Source of the DNA: Sediminibacillus terrae
Lineage (GTDB): Bacteria; Bacillota; Bacilli; Bacillales; Amphibacillaceae
Direction: 5' to 3'
NCBI RefSeq assembly: GCF_009602435.1
Contig: NZ_VZDQ01000023.1
Span: forward strand, 372,001 to 436,000
Length of the DNA: 64,000 nucleotides
Both the position numbers and the translations under genes were made by a program. Below the pieces are notes generated by a model. That model was not told the DNA's origin and searched no databases. It worked only from the letters and a program-made list of their open reading frames with translations. This document shows, piece after piece, positions 52,518-62,227 of the stretch; within the stretch, counting starts at the first letter, position 1, and every line of letters begins with the position of its first letter.

Positions 52518-53774
52518 TCATAACATTTTTACATCTGTAAGCTTTATACCGCTTTTAGGAATGCTTGGCATTGAAACCATACTGAAGCTTAAATCTTGCA
52601 CTGGGGCATGATAATCCAATCTATTAACCATATAATCAAGCACTACCTTCATTACTTGGATCGTTACCCATTCCCCAGCGCAGCGGTGACCGAGATAATG
52701 GTCCCCTCCACCTTGAGGAATAAAGTCGAAAGGACTTCCTTGCCATTCAGTAAAACGCTCCGGATAGAACGTATCGGGATTATCCCATAAGTGAACATCA
52801 TGGTTTGTCCCGTATAAGTCAAGCAGCGTCAACGTCCCCTTTTTAAAGTGGTAGCCATTCCATGTGAAATCCTCTTTTACACGTGCTCCGGCAAACGGAA
52901 AAAACGGGTAGTAACGTCTTACTTCCTGTACAAATTGCCGGTAGTAATCCTGGCCGGTTTCTTTCAGTTTGCTTGCTTGACCAGGAAACTGATGTAAGGC
53001 AAGGGTTGTAAAACTTATATAGATGGCAATCGCCACAATCGGTCTGAGGATGTTAAGTAACTCTACTGCTGCTACGCGAGGTTCCAATAAATTTCCTTGT
53101 AAGTCCCGATGCCAAGCCATGGTGTATAATGCCGTATCTTCCTTTGGCATTCTTTCTTGCCTTCTGACTTGCTCGATCAAATCCATCATCCAACTTTCCG
53201 ACCGTTTTCGAGCATTTTTCCCTTTTTGATAGCGGACACCCATCGAAACGGAGGATTCGATGATGGTACTTAGATCCTCTGCCCGTTTTTCCACTTCTGA
53301 AGCCCAAAGCGGAACGCCAGCCCATTCACAGGCCACCCGGGTCATCAGTTTTTTTGCTTCTTGGTACACACGGATCGAGTTTCTTTTTTCCCAATCCGCC
53401 GCCATTAAGTCGAGGTGTTTGTAGGTGATTTCATGAAGCAGTTCCAATCGTTCCTTCGACATCAGCGACATGAACATTTGTTTCCGGTGCCGGTGTTCTT
53501 CCCCGTCCAATGTTTGGACGCCGTTTTCTCCAAACAGCGTTTTTTGAACCCTTTTCGGTGCTGCACCGCTCCTTATGAATTTCGTATGGTCATAAAAAAC
53601 TCCCGCTGCATCTTTACCACCCATACAAATCGCTCTTTGTCCGAGTAAACGAGTCTCGAACAGGTTACGCTGTAAGCTGTGTCGTCTGTTCGGGATGTAC
53701 ATGTATCCTTCCCGCAGCAAATCCAAGCTATGGTCGATACCCGTTTCTTTAGGGAATTCCTGTTGAACTACCAT
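52518..53774 (-). CDS. CYP152-type cytochrome P450 (fatty acid peroxygenase)
   Basis: The 418-residue P450 resembles B. subtilis P450BSbeta (YbdT), which hydroxylates fatty acids with hydrogen peroxide. The heme-ligand loop is FIPQGGGDHYLGHRCAGEW with Cys 365. The I-helix carries Arg 244-Pro 245 (NILRPIVAIAIY) instead of the usual acid-alcohol pair; in CYP152 this Arg holds the substrate carboxylate. Gln 87 (GVQTLDGEEH) sits where the alkene-forming OleT has His, so hydroxylation is more likely than decarboxylation. GGAAGGAG precedes the ATG. It stands alone on the minus strand. Confidence 0.93.
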   Translation of the reverse strand: MVVQQEFPKETGIDHSLDLLREGYMYIPNRRHSLQRNLFETRLLGQRAICMGGKDAAGVFYDHTKFIRSGAAPKRVQKTLFGENGVQTLDGEEHRHRKQMFMSLMSKERLELLHEITYKHLDLMAADWEKRNSIRVYQEAKKLMTRVACEWAGVPLWASEVEKRAEDLSTIIESSVSMGVRYQKGKNARKRSESWMMDLIEQVRRQERMPKEDTALYTMAWHRDLQGNLLEPRVAAVELLNILRPIVAIAIYISFTTLALHQFPGQASKLKETGQDYYRQFVQEVRRYYPFFPFAGARVKEDFTWNGYHFKKGTLTLLDLYGTNHDVHLWDNPDTFYPERFTEWQGSPFDFIPQGGGDHYLGHRCAGEWVTIQVMKVVLDYMVNRLDYHAPVQDLSFSMVSMPSIPKSGIKLTDVKML

Positions 53775-54024
53775 GGTTACACTCCTTCCAACATGTTTAC
53801 CGCTAGTTTTAAAGCTTCACTTACATTTCTAGCCTTTTCAGCTTGTTTTAAACATATATTTCCTTCTGATCGGCATCACTTGGAGTATTGGAATGCTGCT
53901 TCCTTGTAAGGTATTACGAATATATTTAGAGATTAGGAAGGTCCAATCAGCTAAATGCTTTGACGCTTCAGCCGATTTTGGGTAAGGTAAAAATAGTATT
54001 CGGTGAAGGAAGGGAAAGTGGGAA

Positions 54025-54378
54025 ATGGAACCTATTCATATAGAAGAAGTACAAAAGCAACTGGACCGTCTGGCCAATAAGGAAGTATATGTTCATTTGG
54101 AAACGACCAACGGTGCCTATGCCAGCCATTTTAATGAAAATGCCTATAATGTCGGTGCATTTATCCGAAATGCGAAAGTGAATTATCTGCACGGGAAAAT
54201 CGTCGGTGACAATGGTACATACCGTGTCGGCTTGAAATTGGATAACGGATGGGTTTATGCAGAAGGAGTCAATCAATGGGAGCTTGATGAACAAGATAGA
54301 TTATTGATGGCGGGCCATGATCGGGAAGGACGCCTGATGGTCGCTTTGGAAATCAGTGAGCAGCCGTTTAAAAATTAG
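54025..54378 (+). CDS. yojF: YojF family protein (DUF1806)
   Basis: The 117-residue protein (EPIHIEEVQKQLDRLANKEV ... WVYAEGVNQWELDEQDRLLM) is of a family that is paired with bshB2 in many Bacillaceae. It starts after GGGAAAG and ends 19 bases before the bshB2 start. Function is unknown, but conserved linkage suggests an accessory role in bacillithiol deacetylation or its control. Confidence 0.88.
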   Translation: MEPIHIEEVQKQLDRLANKEVYVHLETTNGAYASHFNENAYNVGAFIRNAKVNYLHGKIVGDNGTYRVGLKLDNGWVYAEGVNQWELDEQDRLLMAGHDREGRLMVALEISEQPFKN

Positions 54379-54397
54379 TTAGGGAGAGATGATCGCT

Positions 54398-55066
54398 TTG
54401 GAAAAACATGTAGTAGTCATATATCCGCACCCGGATGACGAAGCATTCGGTGCCTCTGGTACAATCACCCAATTCAGGCAAGAAGGGGTTCCGGTTACGT
54501 ATTTATGCGGTACCCTGGGAGAAATGGGGCGCAACATGGGAAATCCGACATTTGCCAATCGGGAAACCTTGTCAGATTTCCGCAGAAAAGAACTGATCGA
54601 TGCCTGCAACGTAATGGATGTCGAATTGCGCATGCTCGGTTATCGGGATAAGACCCTGGAATTTGAGTCCCGGGATGAAATAGCGAAACACTTGAAAAAC
54701 ATACTGGAAGAAATCGAACCAAGTCTGGTGATTACGCACTATCCGGGCCATGCCGTCCACCCGGACCACAATGCAATGGGAGCTGCAGCGATTGAGGCGG
54801 TAAAGCAGATGGATCCGGACAAGCGTCCGAAAGTATGGGCACAAGCAATAAGCCATGATCATGTGAAACTTTTCGGAGAGCCGGACGTAATAAATAATGT
54901 AAAACCCGTTTTTGATCAAAAAATGAAAACAATCATGGCGCACCGCTCGCAGGCGCAAGGAGTGTTAGGCAGCATGAATGGCAGTGCCGAAGCGGCAGCT
55001 GATCTGGAGGAAGTTGCCAAGGAACGGCTGGGCTACGAAAGTTTTTACACGTGGAATTTTGATTGA
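54398..55066 (+). CDS. bshB2: Bacillithiol biosynthesis deacetylase BshB2
   Basis: LmbE/PIG-L family zinc deacetylase that removes acetyl from GlcNAc-malate in bacillithiol synthesis. The metal and catalytic motif PHPDDEAFG is near residue 10. TLGEMGRNMGNPTFANRETL and the third ligand region TYPGHAVHPDHN-type (HYPGHAVHPDHNAMG) follow. TTG 54398 is nine bases from AGGGAG and is preferred; ATG 54389 is in frame but touches the site. The product is 222 residues. It is the yojG orthologue, encoded with yojF. Confidence 0.93.
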   Translation: MEKHVVVIYPHPDDEAFGASGTITQFRQEGVPVTYLCGTLGEMGRNMGNPTFANRETLSDFRRKELIDACNVMDVELRMLGYRDKTLEFESRDEIAKHLKNILEEIEPSLVITHYPGHAVHPDHNAMGAAAIEAVKQMDPDKRPKVWAQAISHDHVKLFGEPDVINNVKPVFDQKMKTIMAHRSQAQGVLGSMNGSAEAAADLEEVAKERLGYESFYTWNFD

Positions 55067-55073
55067 GGATTGG

Positions 55074-55141
55074 AAAAAAGCCGCTGAACTAAACTGTACC
55101 TGCAAGCGAGGTTTTACGTTTTAGTTGTAGCGGCTTTTTTT
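55074..55141 (+). terminator. Terminator of bshB2
   Basis: AAAAAGCCGCT and AGCGGCTTTTTTT pair, with inner pairing TAAACT/AGTTT. Confidence 0.85.
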
Positions 55142-55168
55142 AGCAACTAACAAGGCAGGTGGAAAAAA

Positions 55169-56260
55169 GTGAAGGAAGAACGTAAAAAAATCTTGAAAAT
55201 GGTAGAAGATGGACTGGTCAGTTCCGAAGAAGCAGAAGAGTTGCTCGATGCGCTCGAAGAGGCCGAACAAGCGGAACAACAACAAAACGCTGTTTCCACG
55301 AAAGTGAACTGGGAAGAGGGAAACCGTCAACAGCAATATAAAACAAAAGCAAGTAAGAAAACCAGTTTTTTCGGTTTTGTCGAAGAAGCATTTCAAAAAA
55401 TCAAAAATGTCGATCTTGATTTTAACTTTGGGAAGTATTACGAGGTATCCCACATTTTTCACCATCACTCCGCTGTTTTCCAAGACATCGATATCGATGT
55501 CGCCAACGGAAATGTTACGATTCAGCCATGGAATGAAACCGATGTCCGGATTGAGTGCAATGCGAAAGTCTATCAGGTGGATAATCAGGAACAAGCCCGG
55601 GAAAAGTTTTATAAGGAAGCGGTTTTTCAGTTGGATGAGGAGCGTGTGCAGTTTTATTTGCCAAGTCAACAGGTAAAAACGGAAATCACCGTCAAAGTTC
55701 CAGAAAGGCACTACCGGAAAACAGTAGTCAAATTGTTTAATGGAAGCATTTATGGTGAAAAATTAAGCGTGGATCGGTTACACATCAAATCGACCAACGG
55801 CTCGATCAATTTGTCTGAAGGAAAGGGTGCCGTACTGGAAGCAGAAACTGCCAACGGTACAATCAATATCAGCGATTGCCGGTGGGAAGTGGCGGATATG
55901 GAGAGCATCAACGGAAAAATAAATGTCGAGGGCACCTTCGAGAAAATCGACGCACAGCTCGTCAATGGCAGTATTAGTTGCCTTTGGCAGGACGGCTTTC
56001 AACCGAAATCAGGGTTCTTCAAAACGACAACCGGCAGTGTCCGTCTGGTTTTACCGGACCGACTCCGCATCGACGGCAAAGCCGAAACCAAAATAGGAAA
56101 CATTCATTGCGATTTGAATAATTATCAAGTAATCGAAGAAAAGAAAGAAATGATCAATCGTTCGCTGCATTTTGAAGTCAAGCACGAACAAGATATGGAG
56201 CCGTTTTACGTGGAAGCAGAAACGAAAACAGGGTCCGTGTGGATGTTACCGACCAAGTAG
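55169..56260 (+). CDS. yvlB: YvlB-like protein with DUF4097 beta-domain
   Basis: The 363-residue protein starts with a short SHOCT-like helical segment (MKEERKKILKMVEDGLVSSEEAEELLDALEE). A linker leads to a repetitive beta-helix-type DUF4097 domain (NGNVTIQPWNETDVRIEC, STNGSINLSEG, TANGTINISD, LVNGSISCLW). The first codon is GTG at 55169 after AGGTGG. It heads yvlB-yvlC-yvlD, which in B. subtilis belongs to the SigW envelope-stress regulon; no clear SigW promoter was found here. Confidence 0.87.
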   Translation: MKEERKKILKMVEDGLVSSEEAEELLDALEEAEQAEQQQNAVSTKVNWEEGNRQQQYKTKASKKTSFFGFVEEAFQKIKNVDLDFNFGKYYEVSHIFHHHSAVFQDIDIDVANGNVTIQPWNETDVRIECNAKVYQVDNQEQAREKFYKEAVFQLDEERVQFYLPSQQVKTEITVKVPERHYRKTVVKLFNGSIYGEKLSVDRLHIKSTNGSINLSEGKGAVLEAETANGTINISDCRWEVADMESINGKINVEGTFEKIDAQLVNGSISCLWQDGFQPKSGFFKTTTGSVRLVLPDRLRIDGKAETKIGNIHCDLNNYQVIEEKKEMINRSLHFEVKHEQDMEPFYVEAETKTGSVWMLPTK

Positions 56261-56272
56261 GAGGGATATTAT

Positions 56273-56470
56273 ATGTCCAGAAAGTTATACCGTTCCCGTA
56301 CCGATCGGAAAATTTCCGGTGTGTTAGGAGGGCTGGCAGAATATGTGGATATCGACGCCACGCTGTTGCGGTTATTGTTCGTATTGATTTTTATATTTAC
56401 AGGATTTTTCCCGCTCGGAATCCTCTATATCCTGGCAATATTCATCATGCCTAAGGAGCCGTTCGTCTGA
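56273..56470 (+). CDS. yvlC: PspC domain protein YvlC
   Basis: The 65-residue protein has the PspC signature (LYRSRTDRKISGVLGGLAEY VDIDATLLRLLFVL) and one membrane segment (43-62). Such proteins take part in membrane stress responses. AGGAGGG precedes the ATG. The stop overlaps the yvlD start by one base. Confidence 0.93.
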   Translation: MSRKLYRSRTDRKISGVLGGLAEYVDIDATLLRLLFVLIFIFTGFFPLGILYILAIFIMPKEPFV

Positions 56471-56835
56471 TGGTGAAGCGATGGCTGCTTTCCATTTTGC
56501 TGAATGCGGTGGCATTGATTGTCGTCGATCAGTTGTTTGCTGACTTTTACCTGGAGGGATTCGGAACAGCACTGTTGGCAAGTCTGATCTTGTCTATTTT
56601 GAATGTGATCGTCAAACCGATTTTAATTGTTTTTACGTTGCCGATTACGTTTTTGACGCTCGGGTTGTTTTTATTCGTCATCAATGCAATTACTTTGATG
56701 ATTACCCAGGGGTTGATAGGCAGCTCGTTTGTAATTGATGGATTTGGGTTGGCGATTCTTGCAGCAATCATCCTGTCACTATTGAACTTGCTGCTCAACC
56801 GATTGATCAGGGACACAGTTGATTTGAATCGTTAA
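56470..56835 (+). CDS. yvlD: Phage-holin-like membrane protein YvlD
   Basis: The 121-residue protein has four predicted membrane helices (3-20, 28-50, 55-80, 88-110) and the family motif ILSILNVIVKPILIVFTLPI and FVINAITLMI. It is last in the yvlBCD operon, coupled to yvlC, and followed by a strong terminator. It has been linked to lantibiotic and envelope-stress resistance in B. subtilis. Confidence 0.92.
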   Translation: MVKRWLLSILLNAVALIVVDQLFADFYLEGFGTALLASLILSILNVIVKPILIVFTLPITFLTLGLFLFVINAITLMITQGLIGSSFVIDGFGLAILAAIILSLLNLLLNRLIRDTVDLNR

Positions 56836-56841
56836 ACAAAT

Positions 56842-56883
56842 AAGCGGGCTGACGGGATCGTATCGTCAGCCCGCTTTCTTTTA
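56842..56883 (+). terminator. Terminator of yvlBCD
   Basis: AAGCGGGCTGACG pairs with CGTCAGCCCGCTT, 13 bases, then TCTTTT. Confidence 0.93.
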
Positions 56884-56884
56884 A

Positions 56885-57002
56885 GCAAAAACGAGGAGAT
56901 ACGGCTGAGGCCATGCCCGCGGCAAGCATCCACCGACAAGCGATTCGCGGAGTCGGCAACAATCGAGGCCACTTTAGGATTTTTTCAGTGGCCTCGATTG
57001 TT
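56885..57002. repeat. Intergenic element with a 16-base-pair hairpin
   Basis: After a GC-rich phrase (GGCCATGCCCGCGGCAAG at about 56910) comes a perfect inverted repeat: AACAATCGAGGCCACT (56958-56973) and AGTGGCCTCGATTGTT (56987-57002) with a 13-base loop. No T run follows, so it is not a standard terminator. It is probably a dispersed Bacillaceae repeat remnant. Confidence 0.6.
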
Positions 57003-57175
57003 AAAGGATCCATTTTCGCGTTTTCTCCATATTACGTATCCATAGTGCCTGGAAATGTGGCGATAGACATCCTTTCCTGATGCATTCCTTTCCTTGTCAA
57101 CTTGCCAGCCTTTCCACCGCGTTCCAATCCTTTCCGTCTGAAAATCTACACACTAATGCCTCCGAATAAAAAAAG

Positions 57176-57184
57176 TGCTACAAT
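57176..57184 (+). promoter_or_regulatory. Extended -10 promoter of the hprK operon
   Basis: TG-C-TACAAT at 57176-57184, 40 bases before hprK; no clear -35. Confidence 0.5.
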
Positions 57185-57223
57185 AGGATACAGTGATTAG
57201 GAAGGTACGATGGAGGGATACAT

Positions 57224-58165
57224 ATGGCAAAAGTACGTACCCAGGATTTACTGAACCAGTTCAACCTGGAACTTGTTGCAGGCCGCAATGGCGTGCACAG
57301 GGAGATTTTCATGAGTGATATTTCCCGGCCTGGTCTGGAAATGGCCGGTTATTTTAAATATTATCCGAAAAATCGGTTGCAGTTGCTTGGCAAAACGGAA
57401 ATGTCTTTTTTTAACGAGCTGAGCACGGAAGAACAGCGGGACCGTGTAGAAAACCTTTGCACAGACATAACCCCGGGGATCGTCATAACCAGAGGGATGG
57501 ACATCCCGGAAGTGCTGATTGAAGCGGCAGACAATTCTGGTGTGCCGCTGATGCGTTCTCCGCATAAAACGACCAGGGTGACCAGCAGGCTGACGAATTA
57601 TTTGGAGACCAGGTTTGCCCCGTTTACTGCCATCCATGGCGTTTTAGTCGATATTTATGGTATAGGCGTCCTGATAACCGGGCAGAGTGGTGTTGGTAAA
57701 AGTGAGACCGCGCTAGAGCTGGTAAAACGGGGACACCGGCTGGTCGCTGATGACAGCGTTGAAATCCGGCAGGAAGATTACGATAGTCTAATCGGCAATT
57801 CTCCGCCTTTGATCGAGCATTTATTGGAAATCCGCGGCTTGGGAATCATCAACGTCATGACGTTGTTCGGAGCAGGGTCGGTCCGTTCGCACAAAAAAAT
57901 ATCCATGATCATCAACCTTGAGCTGTGGGATCAGAAGAAGCAATACGACCGTCTCGGATTGGAAGAAGAAACCATGAAAATCATGGACGTAGAAATACCG
58001 AAGGCTGTCATTCCTGTCCGGCCGGGTAGAAACTTGTCTGTCATCATCGAAGTGGCGGCAATGAACTTCCGTTTGAAAAGGATGGGGGTAAACGCTGCGG
58101 AAGAGTTTTCAGAACGGTTGACCAACATGATTCAACAGGAAAAAAACGAGGATATACAGGATTAG
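57224..58165 (+). CDS. hprK: HPr kinase/phosphorylase
   Basis: Phosphorylates or dephosphorylates Ser-46 of HPr and so sets carbon catabolite repression through CcpA. The 313-residue product has an N-terminal regulatory domain (1-130). The C-terminal domain carries Walker A ([16 protein letters not shown]), the following VADDSVEI and the HprK signature [23 protein letters not shown] precedes the ATG. lgt, yvoD, ppaX and yvoF follow in one run, as in B. subtilis. Confidence 0.97.
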   Translation: MAKVRTQDLLNQFNLELVAGRNGVHREIFMSDISRPGLEMAGYFKYYPKNRLQLLGKTEMSFFNELSTEEQRDRVENLCTDITPGIVITRGMDIPEVLIEAADNSGVPLMRSPHKTTRVTSRLTNYLETRFAPFTAIHGVLVDIYGIGVLITGQSGVGKSETALELVKRGHRLVADDSVEIRQEDYDSLIGNSPPLIEHLLEIRGLGIINVMTLFGAGSVRSHKKISMIINLELWDQKKQYDRLGLEEETMKIMDVEIPKAVIPVRPGRNLSVIIEVAAMNFRLKRMGVNAAEEFSERLTNMIQQEKNEDIQD

Positions 58166-58177
58166 GAGGCGGACGAC

Positions 58178-59005
58178 TTGACGTGTAGTGCACCCGCGCT
58201 AGATCGCGCATTATTGGAATTAGGACCACTGACGGTTTATTGGTATGGAGTGATTATCGCGGCTGGAGCTTTTCTCGGCCTGTGGTTGGCAACAAGGGAA
58301 GCAGACCGCCTCGGTTTGAATAAAGATTTGTTTGTCGATTTGATCGTGTTTGCGATTCCAATTGCCATCATTTCGGCACGGATTTATTATGTCATCTTTG
58401 AATGGGATCGCTATGACGGCGGGACTTGGTGGGATGTATTCGCTATTTGGGAAGGCGGCATCGCCATCCACGGAGCATTGATCGGTTCTGTTGTCACCGC
58501 GATCATATTTGCCAGGGTACGCAAGGTTTCTTTTTGGCAGCTGGCCGATATTGCAGCGCCTAGCATCATTCTCGGGCAGGCAATCGGCCGCTGGGGAAAT
58601 TTTATGAATCAGGAAGCCCATGGCGGTCCGGTTTCGCAAGCTGCTTACGATAATTTCTTGCAGTATCTTCCTGACTTTATCAATAATCAAATGTGCATCG
58701 GCGGTGTGATGTACCACCCGACTTTTCTGTATGAGTCCGTCTGGAATTTGATAGGGTTAGTGCTGCTGTTATTGTTGCGCCGATTCAACCCAAGGCGCGG
58801 TGAAGTTTTCTTAAGCTATGTCATCTGGTATTCGATCGGACGTTACTTTATAGAAGGCATGCGGACCGACAGTTTGTATATTGTCGGACAGCTCCGGACA
58901 GCCCAGGTCATTTCGATTGTATTAGTTGTACTAAGCATCGCTCTGATTATCTATCGCCGGTACTCGGGGAAGGCAGATAGGCTATACAACGGAAGAAAAG
59001 TCTGA
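58178..59005 (+). CDS. lgt: Prolipoprotein diacylglyceryl transferase
   Basis: Membrane enzyme that adds diacylglycerol from phosphatidylglycerol to the lipobox Cys of prolipoproteins. The 275-residue product has about seven membrane helices, the family signature [16 protein letters not shown] (about 138-153), [11 protein letters not shown] and an [20 protein letters not shown] motif with catalytic-region Arg. The start is TTG 58178 after AGGAGG. The targets in this window include CccB and the YtkA-like lipoprotein. Confidence 0.96.
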   Translation: MTCSAPALDRALLELGPLTVYWYGVIIAAGAFLGLWLATREADRLGLNKDLFVDLIVFAIPIAIISARIYYVIFEWDRYDGGTWWDVFAIWEGGIAIHGALIGSVVTAIIFARVRKVSFWQLADIAAPSIILGQAIGRWGNFMNQEAHGGPVSQAAYDNFLQYLPDFINNQMCIGGVMYHPTFLYESVWNLIGLVLLLLLRRFNPRRGEVFLSYVIWYSIGRYFIEGMRTDSLYIVGQLRTAQVISIVLVVLSIALIIYRRYSGKADRLYNGRKV

Positions 59006-59024
59006 AGAAAGAGGGAAAGCATAT

Positions 59025-59984
59025 ATGACTGGTATTTTACAACGTGGATTCAAGGCAGGATTGTCGCTGTCCTGGACTTTGGGAAAAGTCATCTTTCCTG
59101 TCACCCTGATTGTGACCATTTTGCGTTTCACTCCGGTTTTGGGGTGGTTGATGGATTTGCTCAGTCCACTGATGAAGTGGATCGGCTTGTCCGGCGAGGC
59201 AGCGGTCCCGCTCGTGCTCGGGAATTTGCTGAACTTGTATGCAGGTATTGGAGCGATTGTTTCCTTTGATTTTTCGGTCAAACAAGTGTTCATCATGGCT
59301 GTGATGATGTCGTTTTCGCATAACTTGTTGATTGAATCGACAGTGGCGTCCAAGGTGGGCGTCAGCTGGTGGATTGTCGTCGGTGTCCGGGTTTCACTTG
59401 CTTTGGCTGCGGCATTGCTGATCAACCTGTTTTGGAAGGGCGGCGGAGAACTCGCCCAATATGGCTTGATATCAAAATCCGAACATATACCGGATACATG
59501 GACGGGAATTTTTGCACAGGGATTGCAGACAGCTGCCATGGGCGTATTACAGCTGGCTTTGATTGTGATCCCATTGATGGTATTCATGCAATTTTTCCGC
59601 GAGCTTGGCTGGATGGATAAACTTTCTGACTGGTTCGCGCCGTTCACCAGGTTTTTGGGCATGGAAAAAAATGCATCGATGACGCTGGTTGCCGGGCTGA
59701 CACTCGGTCTTGCCTATGGAGCCGGCTTGATGATTCAGGCCGTCAAGGAAGACGGTGTGTCGAAGAAAGATATGTACTTGTCGCTGATTTTTCTTGTATC
59801 CTGTCATGCGGTGGTGGAGGATACGTTGGTTTTTGTGCCGCTGGGCATACCAGTATGGCCGCTTTTGGCAATCAGATTGGCGACTGCGATTTTGTTGACA
59901 GCTGGAATCGCTTATTTTTGGAACAGGGCAGAATCGAGACAGAGAAAGGAGCCCGCACATGAACATTCGTACGATACTCTTTGA
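59025..59984 (+). CDS. yvoD: YvoD, nucleoside recognition (Gate) domain membrane protein
   Basis: The 319-residue membrane protein has two Gate/nucleoside-recognition-like halves ([20 protein letters not shown] and [20 protein letters not shown]) and about eight membrane helices. Neither transport nor substrate has been shown for the family. It lies between lgt and ppaX and overlaps the ppaX start by 26 bases, as part of the hprK operon. Confidence 0.85.
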   Translation: MTGILQRGFKAGLSLSWTLGKVIFPVTLIVTILRFTPVLGWLMDLLSPLMKWIGLSGEAAVPLVLGNLLNLYAGIGAIVSFDFSVKQVFIMAVMMSFSHNLLIESTVASKVGVSWWIVVGVRVSLALAAALLINLFWKGGGELAQYGLISKSEHIPDTWTGIFAQGLQTAAMGVLQLALIVIPLMVFMQFFRELGWMDKLSDWFAPFTRFLGMEKNASMTLVAGLTLGLAYGAGLMIQAVKEDGVSKKDMYLSLIFLVSCHAVVEDTLVFVPLGIPVWPLLAIRLATAILLTAGIAYFWNRAESRQRKEPAHEHSYDTL

Positions 59985-60597
59985 TTTAGATGGAACGTTG
60001 ATTGATACCAATGAGCTGATTATCGCTTCATTCACTCATACACTGGGCAAGTATGCAAAACAGCCTTATGCCCGCGAAGAAATTTTGGAGTTCATCGGCC
60101 CGCCGTTGAAAGACAGCTTCATGAAAATCGATCCGGCAAAGGTGGAAGAGATGATTGCCACCTATCGTAAGCATAATTTAGAAAATCACGACAGTTACGT
60201 CACGGCCTATCCGACCGTTGTCGAAACGTTGACACATCTGCATGAGGCAGGTTATCAGCTCGGAATCGTCACTACCAAAGTCAAATCGACTGCGATGAAA
60301 GGAATGAAATGGACCGGCATGGATCATTTGTTTGAAACCGTGATAGGTTTAGAGGACGTGACCCACGCCAAACCGCATCCGGAACCGATTTTGAAAGCTT
60401 TGCAGGAACTGGATGCCAAAGCATCCGAGACCTTGATGGTAGGGGATAATTATCATGATATCGAGGCGGGCCATAATGCCGGCACCCGTACTGCCGGTGT
60501 TGCCTGGACGATAAAAGGCCGGGAATTCCTGCAATCATACAACCCTGATTACATGCTGGAAAAAATGAGCGATTTGAGGGATATACTGGGAGTGTGA
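59959..60597 (+). CDS. ppaX: Pyrophosphatase PpaX
   Basis: HAD-family hydrolase that splits the pyrophosphate made when HprK/P phosphorolyses P-Ser-HPr, pulling that reaction forward. The 212-residue product has motif [14 protein letters not shown], motif II VTTKVKS, a Lys in AKPHPEPI and motif [23 protein letters not shown] precedes the ATG, which lies inside yvoD. Confidence 0.94.
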   Translation: MNIRTILFDLDGTLIDTNELIIASFTHTLGKYAKQPYAREEILEFIGPPLKDSFMKIDPAKVEEMIATYRKHNLENHDSYVTAYPTVVETLTHLHEAGYQLGIVTTKVKSTAMKGMKWTGMDHLFETVIGLEDVTHAKPHPEPILKALQELDAKASETLMVGDNYHDIEAGHNAGTRTAGVAWTIKGREFLQSYNPDYMLEKMSDLRDILGV

Positions 60598-61130
60598 TGA
60601 GTGTGCGTAAAACCGAGCGATATCGGGTGGATACGGCCAACTCACTATGGCATATCTACAAAACTGTCCCGTTTTTCAAAGTGGTGAAAAATTTTGCGGT
60701 AATCCAGATTGCCCGTTATACACCGTTTTTGTCCGTGAAGAATTGGCTGTACCGGACTTTTCTGCGGATGAAGGTCGGCGACCAGACGGCTTTCGCTTTA
60801 ATGGTTATGCTGGACATTATGTTCCCGGAAAAAATTTCGGTCGGTAAAAATACGGTGATCGGCTATAATACGACCATCTTGGCACATGAATACCTGATCC
60901 GTGAATATCGACTCGGGGAAGTCAAAATCGGAAAAAATGTGATGATCGGAGCCAACACGACGATTTTGCCAGGAGTCACCATCGGAGACGGCGCAATTGT
61001 TTCAGCGGGAACGCTCGTACATAAGGATGTGGAGGAAGGGACCTTTGTCGGTGGAAATCCGATGCGAGTCATCTATTCCAGGGAAGAACTAGAAAAACGA
61101 CAGATAGAGGATACGTTTTTTTCAGAATGA
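60597..61130 (+). CDS. yvoF: Hexapeptide-repeat acyltransferase YvoF
   Basis: The 177-residue protein has left-handed beta-helix repeats in its C-terminal half (ISVGKNTVIGYNTTILAHEY, VKIGKNVMIGANTTILPGVT, GDGAIVSAGTLVHKDVEEG), typical of trimeric acetyltransferases. The acceptor is unknown. The ATG overlaps the ppaX stop; GTG 60594 is also in frame. Last gene of the hprK run. Confidence 0.88.
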   Translation: MSVRKTERYRVDTANSLWHIYKTVPFFKVVKNFAVIQIARYTPFLSVKNWLYRTFLRMKVGDQTAFALMVMLDIMFPEKISVGKNTVIGYNTTILAHEYLIREYRLGEVKIGKNVMIGANTTILPGVTIGDGAIVSAGTLVHKDVEEGTFVGGNPMRVIYSREELEKRQIEDTFFSE

Positions 61131-61179
61131 TGGCCGATATGGATGCAAGAAGCCGCGACAAAAGCATAGCGAGCAAAAC

Positions 61180-61232
61180 AAAAGCCGAACAATATTCGAA
61201 GTGCTGAGCATTCGGATTCGTTCGGTTTTTCT
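61180..61232 (+). terminator. Terminator of the hprK-yvoF run
   Basis: AAAAGCCGAAC and GTTCGGTTTTT pair around inner TTCGAA/TTCGGA pairing, followed by T residues. Confidence 0.75.
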
Positions 61233-61449
61233 GATTACTTGTCGATGCTTCTTCGGCATTGCACAGAAAGATATTTCCTTACCTAGATAGCTGAAGCTGT
61301 GCTGTAGAATACAAGGTACCTTGCCACATTCATCTTCAATGGAATCAATGGCTATTTCATCATTCTGATTCTTTCAGTTTTTACAGGTCAATTTATATGA
61401 TCTCCCCCTCGCTCCCGCGTACACGTACTTACGAACCAAAGGAAGACGA
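61233..61449. other. Gap between convergent genes
   Basis: No gene, repeat or further terminator could be supported in this stretch. Confidence 0.4.
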
Positions 61450-61935
61450 TCATAGCACCCTGCCGAGAATTTCACCGGGCAATCCGTCTATTTCACATAC
61501 TTTTTCCGATACAAACTGTTGTCTAAGCAAAATTTTCCTGGAGGCATGGTTTTCTGGATCGATGATGGCTTTCAACTTTCGTATTTCTGCTTGTTGGGCC
61601 AAATCAACCAACAGTCTCGCTATTTCTGTCCCATAACCTTTCCCCCAATATTCCGGCAAAATCATATAGCCAATTTCTGCTACTTCTTTCGCCTCTTGAT
61701 ACCGAGTGACATGCCCCTGCCCGATGAATCCGCCGCTACGTGCATCAGTAATTTTATAGGAACCTGTTTCATCATCCTTGTTATTGCGCTTTACGATTGT
61801 TTCAAAGTTTGTCCGGGCTTCCTCCAAAGGGATTGATCTTTCCGTTATCTGAGCCATTACTTTTTCATCCGAAACAAGACGATAATAGTAAGGAAAGTCT
61901 TGCATTTTAAATTTCTCGAGGTGAATTTTGGCCAT
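61450..61935 (-). CDS. GNAT N-acetyltransferase (RimJ/RimL-like)
   Basis: The 161-residue GNAT protein has motif A with the acetyl-CoA loop (IGYMILPEYWGKGYGTEIAR) and the motif B region IDPENHASRKILLRQQF. This type acetylates protein N-termini or small amines; the substrate is unknown. On the minus strand GAGAACC precedes the ATG. It stands alone. Confidence 0.85.
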   Translation of the reverse strand: MAKIHLEKFKMQDFPYYYRLVSDEKVMAQITERSIPLEEARTNFETIVKRNNKDDETGSYKITDARSGGFIGQGHVTRYQEAKEVAEIGYMILPEYWGKGYGTEIARLLVDLAQQAEIRKLKAIIDPENHASRKILLRQQFVSEKVCEIDGLPGEILGRVL

Positions 61936-62155
61936 TACGGGGTTCTCCTTTTTCTATGGTTTAATTATAGTTACGTTTGTCCCTTCCTTTTTGTTTCCCT
62001 TCCCTACCCTATCTTGGTCTATGGATTCGATTTTCTGAATTCGCCATCCATTGCTTATACAAGTAGCTGTTGTTTTCTGCAAGATGGAGGTTGTACCTTA
62101 TCCGTCAAGATAAAAGGAGCTAAAAGAATGTTCAATTCGTAGTGTCTAGTTCTCA

Positions 62156-62171
62156 TTGAAACACGTTTCAA
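62156..62171. promoter_or_regulatory. Perfect palindrome before the interrupted GNAT gene
   Basis: TTGAAAC-AC-GTTTCAA, with seven-base arms, lies 57 bases upstream of the start at 62228. It looks like an operator, but the regulator is unknown. The rest of the gap 61936-62227 shows nothing else. Confidence 0.4.
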
Positions 62172-62227
62172 AAGGAAAAAACAGTTTTTTGTAGAATCCA
62201 TAAGTAAAAAGAAATGGGAGGGTTGGC

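Noticed and set aside
55080-55168. SigW promoter expected before yvlB
   Set aside because: TGAACT is present but no CGTA-type -10 at proper spacing, and the sequence is part of the bshB2 terminator.
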